DNA of 40,221 nucleotides, from positions 1 through 40,221 of the forward strand of contig JAAZHE010000044.1 in NCBI GenBank assembly GCA_012510855.1. Reading direction: 5' to 3'. A program made the translations under genes and the position numbers. The notes under the pieces were generated by a model, which worked only from the letters and a program-made list of their open reading frames with translations, had not been told where the DNA came from and did no database searches. Below, piece by piece: positions 1-9,811 of the stretch; within the stretch, counting starts at the first letter, position 1, and every line of letters begins with the position of its first letter. Source of the stretch: Bacillota bacterium. Lineage in GTDB: Bacteria; Bacillota; Limnochordia; DTU087.

Positions 1-127
1 AACACTACTTACTGTCAGTACCCTAATTCATTCATCCTACACCAGACAAAGTCCAAACTGGACAAGGTGACATTTTCACTGAACAAAACACCGATATGTG
101 AGGTGACATTTTCAAAGACCATTGACA
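1..127. mobile_element. Probable terminus of an IS21-family-like insertion sequence (body lies outside the window)
   Basis: Two direct copies of AGGTGACATTTTCA (65-78 and 101-114), 36 bp apart, and a possible terminal TGTCAATGG (reverse complement of CCATTGACA) near 127. Multiple TGACATTTTC-type terminal repeats are recalled as typical of IS21-like ends. No transposase ORF is in the window. Confidence 0.4.
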
Positions 128-165
128 CCCGTGTTGGACTTGGAAGCCCTCCTCACCAAATAATG

Positions 166-1263
166 CTAAAAGCCTTTGGCAGTTGCTCTCTGCCGTGCTT
201 TGGCGGCATTTTCCTTCACCTGCTGGATCCATCCTCTGGTAACAGCCCGCTCAAAACTGCGGAGCCCTGCCAGCCGGAAGCCGTGGCGGGCAGCCAAACG
301 GCTGATCTCATCAACCTGTTCTACCGACAGGTCCCGTCCCAGTGTGAAGTTCTCATATCGGCCTTCAAGGGCCAAGATCATCGTCTCAGCCATGCAGGCA
401 TAGGCAGTCTTAGCTGGAAAGCCGAAATCTAAACCAAAGTCAACATCGCCCGGTACCTCAACTACGCCGCCCTCGAAAACCAATACGTCCTTACGGACCT
501 CAGCCACCCGACGGGAGACATTCCGGGGCCTGGCAACATCACAGACTATGGCTCCTGGCTTCAGCCACTCCGGCTCCACTATGGTACCGGTTGCACTGGT
601 GACTGCCACCACAATGTCCGCCTCCCTACAGGCTGTGGCTATATCGGTAGTCACCTGAGGGCTTAGGCCAGCCTCGCCCCTGATTCTATCGGCAAGGTGT
701 TCTAGCTTGTCTAGAGAACGGGCCGCCATTGTCAGATGGCCAACATCTCGAGCCAGTATCCGTGCACATGCTGAACCGATAGAGCCAGTAGCACCCAGCA
801 CAGCCACTGACGCATCTTCAATGGATATTTCCATTAAGTCAGCGGCGTAACGAATTCCTTCTAGCGCTGTTGCAACAGTATAACTGTTGCCGGTGGTCAC
901 TGCTATATTTACGTTTTCTGCCACGGTGACACCAGCATCTCCTACCACCGCCGTAAAAGCCCCAAGGCCCACAATTCCTGCCCCGAGCTGCTCAGCCTTT
1001 TTTGCCGCCTTGATAATCTTCTCCATTACGTCTTGCTCTGGCAGCTCCATCATCTGTTTACTGGTCAACAAACAGCCAATGAACCATCCTTCTGCCTCTG
1101 TGCCCCGGAGAGAGCGAACCCCTGTGATGTGGGAGGCCTTGATGGGCGGACTGTGCCTGAGCAGAGTCTCTAGCCAGGTGACCGGCATTCGCTGAGCTGA
1201 CGGGAATTTGCGGGCAACATCTTGGATTTCCAGGGGGTGGATTATAAAAGCGAACCGTTCCAA
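166..1263 (-). CDS. Long-chain acyl-[ACP] reductase (AAR)-like / shikimate-dehydrogenase-like NAD(P)-binding protein
   Basis: 365 aa; TTG start with GAGGTG SD. Motifs TTGNSYTVATA, VAVLGATGSIGSACARIL (Rossmann) and AYACMAETMILALEGRYENFTLGRDLSVEQVDEISRLAARHGFR match cyanobacterial AAR motifs recalled from memory ([58 protein letters not shown]...KHGFRP). Confidence 0.7.
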   Translation of the reverse strand: MERFAFIIHPLEIQDVARKFPSAQRMPVTWLETLLRHSPPIKASHITGVRSLRGTEAEGWFIGCLLTSKQMMELPEQDVMEKIIKAAKKAEQLGAGIVGLGAFTAVVGDAGVTVAENVNIAVTTGNSYTVATALEGIRYAADLMEISIEDASVAVLGATGSIGSACARILARDVGHLTMAARSLDKLEHLADRIRGEAGLSPQVTTDIATACREADIVVAVTSATGTIVEPEWLKPGAIVCDVARPRNVSRRVAEVRKDVLVFEGGVVEVPGDVDFGLDFGFPAKTAYACMAETMILALEGRYENFTLGRDLSVEQVDEISRLAARHGFRLAGLRSFERAVTRGWIQQVKENAAKARQRATAKGF

Positions 1264-1299
1264 AAAAGATCACCTCATCGGTTGTCTATTGAACAAGCG

Positions 1300-2211
1300 T
1301 TAGGCCTGGAGATACTCCACTCTGGGAGTGAAGTTGATGGCATCCAGCATCTCCAAATAATCTTGGGGTTTGATGTCCTCTAGCGGTTTGCCAATTAGTG
1401 TCACCAGCACCGCTTCCATAACATTGGTGCCGAAGGAACGCCCACAGAGATTCGGCGTTGAGGTGATTAACATCTCTACACCCCTGCGCCGCAGTACGTC
1501 TATATCGTTTTGGGTAACGGTATTGGTCACTATTATCTTCCCGCGAAGATTCTCTGGCATATGTCTACTGATAAATAAATAATCTCCGGCAATAATCTCC
1601 GCCCACTCATAGTATTTGGAGTACTTCACTTTCGATTGTTCCTGCTTGCTGCCGGTTGGATACAGCACTTTAAAGGGAAGCTGCACGACAATGGGTGCCG
1701 CGATCCGAGCCACAACGGCAAGGGTTCGGAGGCTGTGGATGGGAATCGGAAGTCCCAAACCAAACATCAAGTCTCCGATTACCATATCGCACCCAGCCAG
1801 AGCAATGGCCTCTGCCATGCCAAACCGGTCCACAGCTGCCACCAGCAGGAGGCGGCGTCCCTTCAGCTCGAGATTCATCCTTTCTTGCAGGAAAGTGACA
1901 ACCTTTCTTTCTAGGGTGTTCTTTAGTCCTGAACCATCGACCAGAGGTGTTTTCCTCGCCGCCGAGGCAAACCGCTTAGAATCCCGAATGGTGTAGCGGC
2001 GGTTATCGGCATAGATATACATATACATGCCGCCGAGGCCAAAGGCATCTACTTTGCCGTCAAGCTGGCGAATCAATTCCACCGCTCTGTCCATATCGCC
2101 ATCGGTGCCGATCCGTTCAACGAGGAACTGCTCACCCATGATCTCCAACTCTGCTTTGTGATCTCGTTTTGAGGAACCAATACTAATGCTCACTACGTGC
2201 TTCACAGCCAC
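1300..2211 (-). CDS. Conserved protein of the type often annotated 'quinate 5-dehydrogenase' (function uncertain)
   Basis: 303 aa intact ORF, co-oriented and 36 bp upstream of the AAR-like gene; resembles the recalled Bacillota family with that label. The enzymatic assignment is not verifiable here. Confidence 0.55.
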   Translation of the reverse strand: MAVKHVVSISIGSSKRDHKAELEIMGEQFLVERIGTDGDMDRAVELIRQLDGKVDAFGLGGMYMYIYADNRRYTIRDSKRFASAARKTPLVDGSGLKNTLERKVVTFLQERMNLELKGRRLLLVAAVDRFGMAEAIALAGCDMVIGDLMFGLGLPIPIHSLRTLAVVARIAAPIVVQLPFKVLYPTGSKQEQSKVKYSKYYEWAEIIAGDYLFISRHMPENLRGKIIVTNTVTQNDIDVLRRRGVEMLITSTPNLCGRSFGTNVMEAVLVTLIGKPLEDIKPQDYLEMLDAINFTPRVEYLQA

Positions 2212-2254
2212 GCCTCCATAGGAACAGAATTAATCCAGTATCTAGAGCGATTCC

Positions 2255-2809
2255 CTACCTATCCATCAGGGACCGGATCAAGGTTCGAAACTCTGTCGGA
2301 TCCACGTACTTATCCTGGCGGATCGGTGATTTACCCAATTCAATACCCAACACCGTCTCCGGAGCCAGCATGGCCTCCACCAACTTAATCCGCATATTTG
2401 AACCGAGAAAAACGACAGTATCGAAGTCCCGCAACCGCGAAAACAGCACCATCAGTTCATTGGCCAACTTGGCGCCGCTGCGGTCTTCGGCAAACTGCCA
2501 GCGCTCCTCATTGGTCATCACCCATACAAAATCCACGCCCTCGTCTCGGGCAATGGCTTCAATCTCTTCCTTATTGCCAATGGGAAAACCGATTACTGCT
2601 ACTCGGGCCCCTTTACGAACTTCTCCAAGGCCCTCCAGCCGAGAAATAAAGGTGCGGTCAACTCCAATTTGCTCAGCCACCTCTTGTTGAGACTGCCCTT
2701 GGGAGCGCAGGTCAAGAATTTGGTCCACGATCCTATGTACGCGGCTGGTACTGATCAGTTTTTCCCCAATCCGCAGTAGGTCCACGATGCCAACCACCTT
2801 AGCTTCCAA
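2255..2809 (-). CDS. Helix-turn-helix transcriptional regulator-like protein
   Basis: 184 aa; N-terminal HTH (SQGQSQQEVAEQIGVDRTFISRLEGLG) and C-terminal alpha/beta domain; first gene of a co-oriented three-gene cluster. Confidence 0.65.
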   Translation of the reverse strand: MEAKVVGIVDLLRIGEKLISTSRVHRIVDQILDLRSQGQSQQEVAEQIGVDRTFISRLEGLGEVRKGARVAVIGFPIGNKEEIEAIARDEGVDFVWVMTNEERWQFAEDRSGAKLANELMVLFSRLRDFDTVVFLGSNMRIKLVEAMLAPETVLGIELGKSPIRQDKYVDPTEFRTLIRSLMDR

Positions 2810-3001
2810 TTAGTCGGTCGCTGTATTGTGCACAACTTTGTGCTCAAACCCATATTACCAGACAAGGCTCCACCGTGCAAGAGACCAAGACAACAAGAAT
2901 TCTAGGAGCTGAAAAACCGCTCCGCTGGACAGGGCATTGTTCGCTGGAAAACATACCGCCGCTTCCGTCAGCAATCCCACGGCCTTCCTTGTCAGTAAAG
3001 C

Positions 3002-3037
3002 AAAAAAGGGCGCTCGCCCACTTAACGGCAAACGCCC
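3002..3037 (-). terminator. Intrinsic terminator downstream of the tlpA-like gene
   Basis: Minus-strand RNA GGGCGUUUGCC-GUUAAGU-GGGCGAGCGCCC followed by UUUUUU (11-bp stem including G-U pairs). Confidence 0.85.
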
Positions 3038-3101
3038 CGGAACTTTCAAGTTCAATCAAAGACGTTCAGAGATAACCTAATCGGTTCTGGATCTACCAGC
3101 C

Positions 3102-3671
3102 CTATTCTGAACTTGTCGGCAAAATCGACTCAATCCCCTGCCGCAGCCGGGCCTCGGTCATGGCTCCAATCACCATGTCCCGGATTACCCCCTCACCATC
3201 GATGAAGAAGGAGGTCGGCAGCCCCCGGACATTATACTTTGCTCCCGCGATTCCGAGGGAGTCCAGGTATACCGGCACAGTCCAACCCGCTGATTCAAAG
3301 TAGGCTTTAACCGTCTCCCCGCTTTCCCTGACATCGACAATCATGAAGGTGACATCGTCACCGATTTCTTCGTACAAGGATTGAATATAGGGCATTTCTA
3401 TCTTACAGAAATGGCACCAAGTCGCGAAGAAGTTAATAAATACAGGAGCGCCTAGCTGCTCCCCTAGGGTAACCTCGGTACCTTCCAGTGTCTTGACGGT
3501 AAAATCAGGAGCTCTGTAGCCAATTCTGGGGCTGACGGTACCTGCGCTTGAATTTGCTCGGTTTCCTACTGCAGTTAGAACTAGAGCCGCTGCAATAATC
3601 ATTACCAGACACAGGGACCTGGTCAATGTCCCCTGACCGGCATTATCCCGTCTCTTACTCCTTAACTCCAT
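3102..3671 (-). CDS. TlpA/ResA-like membrane-anchored thiol-disulfide oxidoreductase
   Basis: N-terminal TM segment, APDFTVKTLEGTEVTLGE, FINFFATWCHFCKIEMPYIQ (CxxC), RGLPTSFFIDGEGVI. Confidence 0.9.
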   Translation of the reverse strand: MELRSKRRDNAGQGTLTRSLCLVMIIAAALVLTAVGNRANSSAGTVSPRIGYRAPDFTVKTLEGTEVTLGEQLGAPVFINFFATWCHFCKIEMPYIQSLYEEIGDDVTFMIVDVRESGETVKAYFESAGWTVPVYLDSLGIAGAKYNVRGLPTSFFIDGEGVIRDMVIGAMTEARLRQGIESILPTSSE

Positions 3672-3801
3672 GTCATCCCCCCGCTCTTTGCTGAAATCAG
3701 CGTCTCAGCCGGCGATTCCCGCCTGTCAGTACATTACGTCTCCCAGCCACAGCGTCACCGGCTTCTTCATATATATCCGGGCTCCCATTCTACCTAAACC
3801 G

Positions 3802-4782
3802 CTAGACTTCTTCCAAATTAAGGCAGTCTTCGAGGATCTCCCGGACCTCCGCCACGCTCTTGGCCTGATTGAGCCGCTGGCGAACGGCTGCCGCCTGGGG
3901 AAATCCCTTGGTATACCAGGCAAGCTGTGACCGCATCTTCCGCACTCCAGCCAGTTCCCCAAGGACTGCCACCTCTTTTTCCAGGTGTGCCAGAGCCAAA
4001 TCCAGTCTTTCCCTAAGACTGGGCTTGGGCAAATATTCGCGCCAGCGCAGGTAGTGGCTAACCTCCCTAAAAATCCAGGGATTGCCTAGAGCCGACCGCC
4101 CGATCATCACACCATCACAACCGGTCTCCTGCAGCATCTTTAGGGCAGCATCGGGGGAATCCACATCCCCATTTCCCCAAACAGGGACATCTACCGCCGC
4201 TTTTACCGCCGCGATACAATCCCAATCGGCTTTGCCCCGGTAAAACTGCTCCCGGTAACGACCGTGGATAGTCAGCCCCTGGGCGCCAGCTTTCACCAAC
4301 AAGGGAGCTATTTCCGCAGCAGTGGGGGAATTCTCATCCCACCCCCGGCGCATCTTAACAGTCACTGGACAGGAGACATTGGCCGCGACACTCTCTACCA
4401 CCCGTGCCGCCAGATCTGGATCCCGCATTAAAGCAGCCCCGTCTCCATTCTTGACAATTTTAGGCGTTGGACAACCCATGTTGATGTCGATAAGGTCAGG
4501 TTCTAATGCCGCCACCATCCGGGCTGCTTTGCCCATCGTCTCTGGCTCTGAACCGAACAACTGGATGGCTATGGGCCGTTCCTCCTCACTAAATGCCAGC
4601 AGCTCCTCCGTCCGCCGATTATTGTACAGCAGTCCTTTGCTGCTCACCATTTCCGTAATCACTAGGCCGGCTCCCATCGCCTTGCAAATCCTCCGGAAAA
4701 TAGAGTTGGTGACACCGGCCATCGGGGACAAAGCCACGGGATTCTCGATCAGAACATGGCCTATCCTCAACAATGCTCTCAC
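3802..4782 (-). CDS. dusB: tRNA-dihydrouridine synthase
   Basis: LSPMAGVTNSIFRRICKAMGAGLVITEM, DINMGCPTPKIVKNGDGAALM, VTVKMRRGWD, VWGNGDVDSPDAALKML, DGVMIGRSALGNPWIF. Confidence 0.95.
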   Translation of the reverse strand: MRALLRIGHVLIENPVALSPMAGVTNSIFRRICKAMGAGLVITEMVSSKGLLYNNRRTEELLAFSEEERPIAIQLFGSEPETMGKAARMVAALEPDLIDINMGCPTPKIVKNGDGAALMRDPDLAARVVESVAANVSCPVTVKMRRGWDENSPTAAEIAPLLVKAGAQGLTIHGRYREQFYRGKADWDCIAAVKAAVDVPVWGNGDVDSPDAALKMLQETGCDGVMIGRSALGNPWIFREVSHYLRWREYLPKPSLRERLDLALAHLEKEVAVLGELAGVRKMRSQLAWYTKGFPQAAAVRQRLNQAKSVAEVREILEDCLNLEEV

Positions 4783-4854
4783 TCCAAATGCCCAGGAAAC
4801 AGAAAAGCAGGACTATGCCCTGCTTTACTCTTCCGCCTTAGATTGTTGCTGTAT

Positions 4855-5064
4855 TTACTCCTCCGGCAAATTGTACTTCTTCCGGAACCTTTCGACCCGT
4901 CCACCAGAATCAACGAGCTTCTGCCTCTGTCCTGTATAGAATGGGTGGCACTGGGAACAGATTTCCACTCTCAGGTCCTGGCGGGTGGAACCAGTTTCAA
5001 AACTAGCGCCACAGGCACAGGTAACTGTTGTCTGATGATATGGTGGATGAATGTTCTCCTTCAC
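4855..5064 (-). CDS. rpmE: 50S ribosomal protein L31
   Basis: [27 protein letters not shown]...[31 protein letters not shown]; Cys-containing (zinc-type) L31. Confidence 0.96.
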   Translation of the reverse strand: MKENIHPPYHQTTVTCACGASFETGSTRQDLRVEICSQCHPFYTGQRQKLVDSGGRVERFRKKYNLPEE

Positions 5065-5230
5065 GGCCTGTCACCTCTTTCCCCATTTGGTACTCTAAAT
5101 TTCACATTTGCAGTTTGCACACCGTAGAATTATAACATGATTACTGGGATGGGCGCAAGCCGCTCCCGTACAGTAACTTCCTTCTTGCCTGTGCTTTAGA
5201 ATGGAAATTCTTTGCAGCTGTTTACCAACA

Positions 5231-6367
5231 TTAGGGCAAGAGGTACTTTTCTGGATCAACCGGTGTCCCTCGGTAACGGATTTCAAAATGAAGGTGCGGA
5301 CCCGTTGAACGGCCGGTATTGCCGCTATAGGCGATGATCTGTCCGCGTTTCACAGTTTCACCAGCCTTAACTGCCAACCGGGAATTGTGGGCATACCTAG
5401 TCTCAACCTGTTGCCCATGATCGATAATGACTAGATTGCCGTATGAACCCCGGGGCCCACTCCATGTAACCCGTCCATCGGCAGCGGCCCGTATGGGGGT
5501 ACCTACAGGAACAGCAATGTCCAATCCGTAATGCATACTACCCCATCGAGCACCGAACCGGGAGGATATCCGGGCCCTTGCCGGCCAATCGAAGGCCCTC
5601 CTCAACTGACCATTGGCTCCAACTAGCTGGTAGCGTTGGGCAGCCACTGCTTGTGCACCAGGAATCACTAGCTGCTGTCCTACACGCAGGGCGCTGGGAT
5701 CCGATAAGTCATTGGCTTCAATGATATCCTGTGTCTTGACTTGGTAGGCCCTTGCTATGCTCCACACACTATCCCCCGATTTTACCGTATGCAAAGCTCC
5801 ATCAACGGTTAAAATGGTCAACTTCTGTCCTACCTGCAGACGCTGGGGATCGCTGATGCCGTTGGCCGCCACAATGGTGTCGATATGGATTCCATAGAGC
5901 TTGGCTATATCCCAAAGGGTTTGCCCTTTCGCCACTACATGGGTAAGCACCGTTGGTTTCTTCTCTTGAGGGGCCTGATCCGCCGACTGCCCTACGGGAT
6001 CAGCCTCGGCAGTGACGATACCAGCCGGACCCTCTTCCGCCGGCACCTCTTCTGTAGTTTCCCCATCAACAGGAGGGATTATCTCTCCCAAGGAAACGGA
6101 AGGAGCACTACCCGCACCCGCCATGACAAGAAACTCTGGGAGATCAGTGGACAATAATGAACCGAATTCGAGATCATCGGGATCGGGACCGCCCTGATCG
6201 GTTCCCTCCAAGAAACGTTGGTGCCATGTAAACTGAACCGGCGAATCGGAGGTCAGCTTGGAAGCCTCATCTGAGACAGTTAAGGCAACAAGAAGCATAA
6301 GTATCAACAGAGTCCATCCCGGACGCCAGCGGCTGGTGCGATTGTCCTCCAACGCTACCCACTCCAA
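5231..6367 (-). CDS. M23-family peptidase with two LysM domains
   Basis: One N-terminal TM segment; two LysM repeats (HVVAKGQTLWDIAKLYGI..., HTVKSGDSVWSIARAYQV...); C-terminal SRFGARWGSMHYGLDIAVPVGTPIRAAADG...GNTGRSTGPHLHFEIRYRG. Confidence 0.95.
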   Translation of the reverse strand: MEWVALEDNRTSRWRPGWTLLILMLLVALTVSDEASKLTSDSPVQFTWHQRFLEGTDQGGPDPDDLEFGSLLSTDLPEFLVMAGAGSAPSVSLGEIIPPVDGETTEEVPAEEGPAGIVTAEADPVGQSADQAPQEKKPTVLTHVVAKGQTLWDIAKLYGIHIDTIVAANGISDPQRLQVGQKLTILTVDGALHTVKSGDSVWSIARAYQVKTQDIIEANDLSDPSALRVGQQLVIPGAQAVAAQRYQLVGANGQLRRAFDWPARARISSRFGARWGSMHYGLDIAVPVGTPIRAAADGRVTWSGPRGSYGNLVIIDHGQQVETRYAHNSRLAVKAGETVKRGQIIAYSGNTGRSTGPHLHFEIRYRGTPVDPEKYLLP

Positions 6368-6513
6368 TCCTATGGAATCATTTCGATAACTTCGTGCCCA
6401 CAGGGGCTAAATCCTTTTTTTGCTGAGAAATTCTTCTATAGGTTTATCTTCCTAGGTATGGGTGGCGGTTTCGGCCCTTCCTCCCATACCAGATGCAAGG
6501 TCTCAACACCGAG

Positions 6514-7785
6514 CTATGATGAACGCACATTTTCCGCAAAGGTAGAATTGATGACTAAGTCTACTAATTCGGCATTGGACTTGGTGTGCAGAATCCGGTC
6601 AATAAGAATGTCCGTGGTTTCCGCCGTTCCCAGGGAGCTGAAGGCTTTCCTGAGGAGCCACATCATCTCCAACTCCTGCTCCGTCAAGAGCAGCTCTTCT
6701 TTCCGGGTACCTGACCGGTAAATGTCGATGGCGGGGAATATGCGACGTTCTGCAAGGCGGCGGTCTAGGTGGAGTTCCATATTGCCGGTGCCCTTGAACT
6801 CCTCATAAATCACGTCATCCATCCGGGAACCTGTCTCGATGAGAGCAGTAGCTATTATAGTCAGACTGCCCCCTTCCTCTAGCTTGCGGGCAGAACCGAA
6901 AAACCGTTTAGGACGGTGGAGCGCCGCTGGATCGACACCACCGGAAAGAGTGCGCCCACTGGGGGGTACCACCAGGTTGTGGGCTCTGGCCAGACGGGTG
7001 ATGCTGTCTAACAAAATGACAACATCTTTTCCATGTTCCACTAGACGCCGAGCTCTCTCCAACACCATATCGGCCACCCGGACATGGTTGTCTGGAGGCT
7101 CGTCAAAGGTTGAACTGATCACTTCTCCATCAACGGACCGCTGCATATCGGTGACTTCCTCCGGCCGTTCGTCGATCAGGAGTACCATCAGCTCAACTTC
7201 CGGATGATTGTGGGTCACGCTGTTGGCTATTTTCTTGAGGACTGTGGTTTTGCCGGCTTTAGGCGGAGCCACGATTAAGCCCCGCTGCCCTTTTCCCAAA
7301 GGCGCCACAACATCGATTAACCTTGTTGCCGTATCTTCCTGGGAAACCTCCAGTCGCAGGCGCTCGTAGGGGTAAATGGGGGTGAGGTCTTCGAAGTTGG
7401 GCCGGCTGATGGCTTTTTCGGGGTCGAGGCCGTTAACTGCTACAACTTTGAGGAGAGCGTTATACCGTTCATTCTCCTTGGGAGGCCTTATTTGCCCGAG
7501 GACTAAGTCACCGGTTCGCAGGTTGAATCTCCGGATTTGCGATGGCGAAACATACACATCTTCACCGCTGGGAGTGTAGCCCTCTACCCGCAGAAAGCCG
7601 TAACCGTCAGGAAGGATTTCTAGTACCCCGTGTTTGAATTCCAGGCCTTCTTTGTTAGACTCCGCTTTTAGAATTTCAAAGATGAGTTCACGCTTGCGGA
7701 GCCGTGAAGAGCCAGGGATCTCAAGCTCCCTTGCGATCTCCTGCAGTTCCGCCGCCGTTTTCTCTTCCAGTTGCGAAATATTCAT
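6514..7785 (-). CDS. rho: Transcription termination factor Rho
   Basis: Walker [50 protein letters not shown]. Start placed at MNISQLEEK (7785) because AAGGAG precedes it; the ORF track start is 7821. Confidence 0.96.
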   Translation of the reverse strand: MNISQLEEKTAAELQEIARELEIPGSSRLRKRELIFEILKAESNKEGLEFKHGVLEILPDGYGFLRVEGYTPSGEDVYVSPSQIRRFNLRTGDLVLGQIRPPKENERYNALLKVVAVNGLDPEKAISRPNFEDLTPIYPYERLRLEVSQEDTATRLIDVVAPLGKGQRGLIVAPPKAGKTTVLKKIANSVTHNHPEVELMVLLIDERPEEVTDMQRSVDGEVISSTFDEPPDNHVRVADMVLERARRLVEHGKDVVILLDSITRLARAHNLVVPPSGRTLSGGVDPAALHRPKRFFGSARKLEEGGSLTIIATALIETGSRMDDVIYEEFKGTGNMELHLDRRLAERRIFPAIDIYRSGTRKEELLLTEQELEMMWLLRKAFSSLGTAETTDILIDRILHTKSNAELVDLVINSTFAENVRSS

Positions 7786-8017
7786 AACTCCACTCCTTAA
7801 ACCTCTAAGCTGAATTGTCACTTATCAAAACAGTGGGATTATTGCGTTTGGCAGCGCAATAGGTACAGCTATCGCCTGTTACAGGAGGCTTATGTGAGAT
7901 TCTTAGGCTTGTTCTCGCTGAAATGATAGCTGAATTAGTGAGTAGGAGAGTACTCAAGAACATGCTGGCAACAATCAAGGTCAGACAGACGATGATGGTG
8001 AATCAAAATCGAGAATG

Positions 8018-8048
8018 GGGGGCGGGTAGAAGACTGACTCACCCGCCC
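8018..8048 (-). terminator. Hairpin downstream of fba (weak terminator candidate)
   Basis: Minus strand GGGCGGGTGAGTCAGTCTTCTACCCGCCC; no clean U-tract. Confidence 0.45.
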
Positions 8049-8064
8049 GCTGCTAGCAACCTCT

Positions 8065-8919
8065 TTATGCTTTCCCAGAAGAGCCGAACAAACGCATTTT
8101 CTCCCTAACTACCTTCTTCATAGCTTCCCTTGCTGGACCCAAGATCTTCCGGGGATCTATTTCCTCTGGAGCGGCCTCCAAAACGTTGCGGACAGCTTGT
8201 GTAAAGGCCAGCCGCAGCTCTGTGTCAATATTAATCTTACTAATTCCCAGCTGACAAGCCTTTCGAATTGCTTCATCAGGCACACCAGATGCGCCGTGCA
8301 ACACCAAGGGGATATCGACTCGCTTCCTGATCTCTTCCAATCGCTTGAAGTCAATCCTCGGCTCCCCTCGATAGACTCCATGGGCAGTACCGATGGCTAC
8401 GGCCAAAAGATCGGGCTGAGCCTGACGCACAAATTCAGCAGCTTCACCGGGATCGGTCATGGTAGCATCCTGCTGGGAGACTACAATATCGTCTTCTGTG
8501 CCGCCGATCTTGCCTAGTTCCGCTTCTACTGAGACTCCCACTGCATGGGCAACATCCACAACCCGCTTTACCAAAGCTACGTTTTCATCGAAAGGTAGCC
8601 GAGAGCCATCGATCATCACAGCGGAAAAGCCTTTGCGGATACACACCATTGCCTGCTCAAAACTGGTGCCGTGGTCCAAATTGAGGGCCACCGGTACGGA
8701 CGCGTTTTCAGCGGCAACCCGGGCCATCGCTACAATATAATCGATGCCGGCATATTTAAGACCGCCTTGACTAGCTTGCAAAATTACAGGTGAACGTTCC
8801 TCCTCCGCGGCCTCGATAACAGCCTGCAGGATCTCCATATTGTTTAAGTTAAAGGCTCCTACAGCGTAGCCGCCTTCAGCAGCGGCCCTGGTCAGCTCAG
8901 CCACAGTAACTAAAGCCAA
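8065..8919 (-). CDS. fba: Class II fructose-bisphosphate aldolase
   Basis: GAFNLNNMEILQAVIEAAEEERSPVILQ, PVALNLDHGTSFE, VMIDGSRLPFDENV, AIGTAHGVY, PLVLHGASGVPDEAI, KINIDTELRLAF. Confidence 0.95.
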   Translation of the reverse strand: MALVTVAELTRAAAEGGYAVGAFNLNNMEILQAVIEAAEEERSPVILQASQGGLKYAGIDYIVAMARVAAENASVPVALNLDHGTSFEQAMVCIRKGFSAVMIDGSRLPFDENVALVKRVVDVAHAVGVSVEAELGKIGGTEDDIVVSQQDATMTDPGEAAEFVRQAQPDLLAVAIGTAHGVYRGEPRIDFKRLEEIRKRVDIPLVLHGASGVPDEAIRKACQLGISKINIDTELRLAFTQAVRNVLEAAPEEIDPRKILGPAREAMKKVVREKMRLFGSSGKA

Positions 8920-8960
8920 ATTCTTCTCCTCCCACTAGCAGGGCCGTATTCGACCCTCAT

Positions 8961-9617
8961 CTATACTCTGTGACGATAACGGAAGTCAGCTGAGTCTATA
9001 CAGGTGAAAGCTCCCTGTTTCAGAACAACCTCCTGCAGCCCTTCCATGGCGGCAAGGTCTTCTTCCCGTTCGGCATATATGACCAATGTACCGCCGCACT
9101 GCGAACAAACAACTTCGACCTTCTCTGAGAAAAGATCCAGCTCCAGCTGGCGATTGCCGCAGCCGCAATACAACTGTCCTTTATTGGCCCAGGTTTGGAG
9201 CCGCCCTAATACTTCCCGCATTATCTCAATATCCACAAATGCAGAGTCAATGGCTCCTGGCACCACTATATTTGCCAGCAGATCTCCCTCGGCAGCCAAG
9301 AGCTCCTGCACCCGTTCGCCCCGCCCAATTATGGCCAAGTCTATATCACTTTCGGGGCAGAAGAGCACTAAGGCGTCATTACGTATGACGTTCTTGGCAT
9401 CTACGAGGATCTCATGCTGTGTTTCGCATACAATGCAACCGATGTGCAGTCTGTATAAGCGGCTGTGCCGTCCAATTTTCACGAGAACGTACCCGCACAG
9501 GCAGCGAATAATGGTTGGTTTCCTGCTATGTAACTCGAACAGGGAACAATCATGGAGTTCGAGCCGACCACATTGGGGACACCGCACGGCCACGACTCGA
9601 CTGGTATCAATCAACAT
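8961..9617 (-). CDS. Hypothetical multi-zinc-ribbon (CpXC-like) protein
   Basis: 218 aa; Cys pairs CPQCG, CLCG, CIVC, CGCG, CSQCG. Intact ORF with upstream AAGGGAG. Confidence 0.6.
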   Translation of the reverse strand: MLIDTSRVVAVRCPQCGRLELHDCSLFELHSRKPTIIRCLCGYVLVKIGRHSRLYRLHIGCIVCETQHEILVDAKNVIRNDALVLFCPESDIDLAIIGRGERVQELLAAEGDLLANIVVPGAIDSAFVDIEIMREVLGRLQTWANKGQLYCGCGNRQLELDLFSEKVEVVCSQCGGTLVIYAEREEDLAAMEGLQEVVLKQGAFTCIDSADFRYRHRV

Positions 9618-9731
9618 CTAAGTCCACTCCCTTGGCAGCCCAGTTGTAAAGTTTCGCTACCTAGAAACAAACTCCTTTATCAACCGTTAGTTTATTTTCC
9701 CAAGGGAGTCCCTTACCGGCGGGCCCTTTTC

Positions 9732-9780
9732 ATAAAAATCGCCTCCCCGTTCTATCCTTTCCAGTATAAACCGGGGAGGC
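9732..9780 (-). terminator. Intrinsic terminator downstream of the bifunctional nuclease gene
   Basis: Minus strand GCCTCCCCGG...CGGGGAGGC followed by GATTTTTATG. Confidence 0.75.
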
Positions 9781-9811
9781 AGACTTTATAACTGACGGAC
9801 CGCCGCTCTAT

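Noticed and set aside
4322-4939. 205-aa plus-strand ORF antisense to dusB
   Set aside because: Antisense to a clear dusB reading frame; composition is of a shadow ORF with no recognisable domain.
7840-7861. ATTGCG/CGCAAT stem in the rho leader
   Set aside because: A 6-bp stem is common by chance and there is no supporting U-tract or conservation evidence. It could be relevant to rho autoregulation but is not supportable alone.
9004-9621. 205-aa plus-strand ORF antisense to the zinc-ribbon gene
   Set aside because: Ser/Pro-rich shadow ORF; the minus strand has ordered Cys-pair motifs and an SD.
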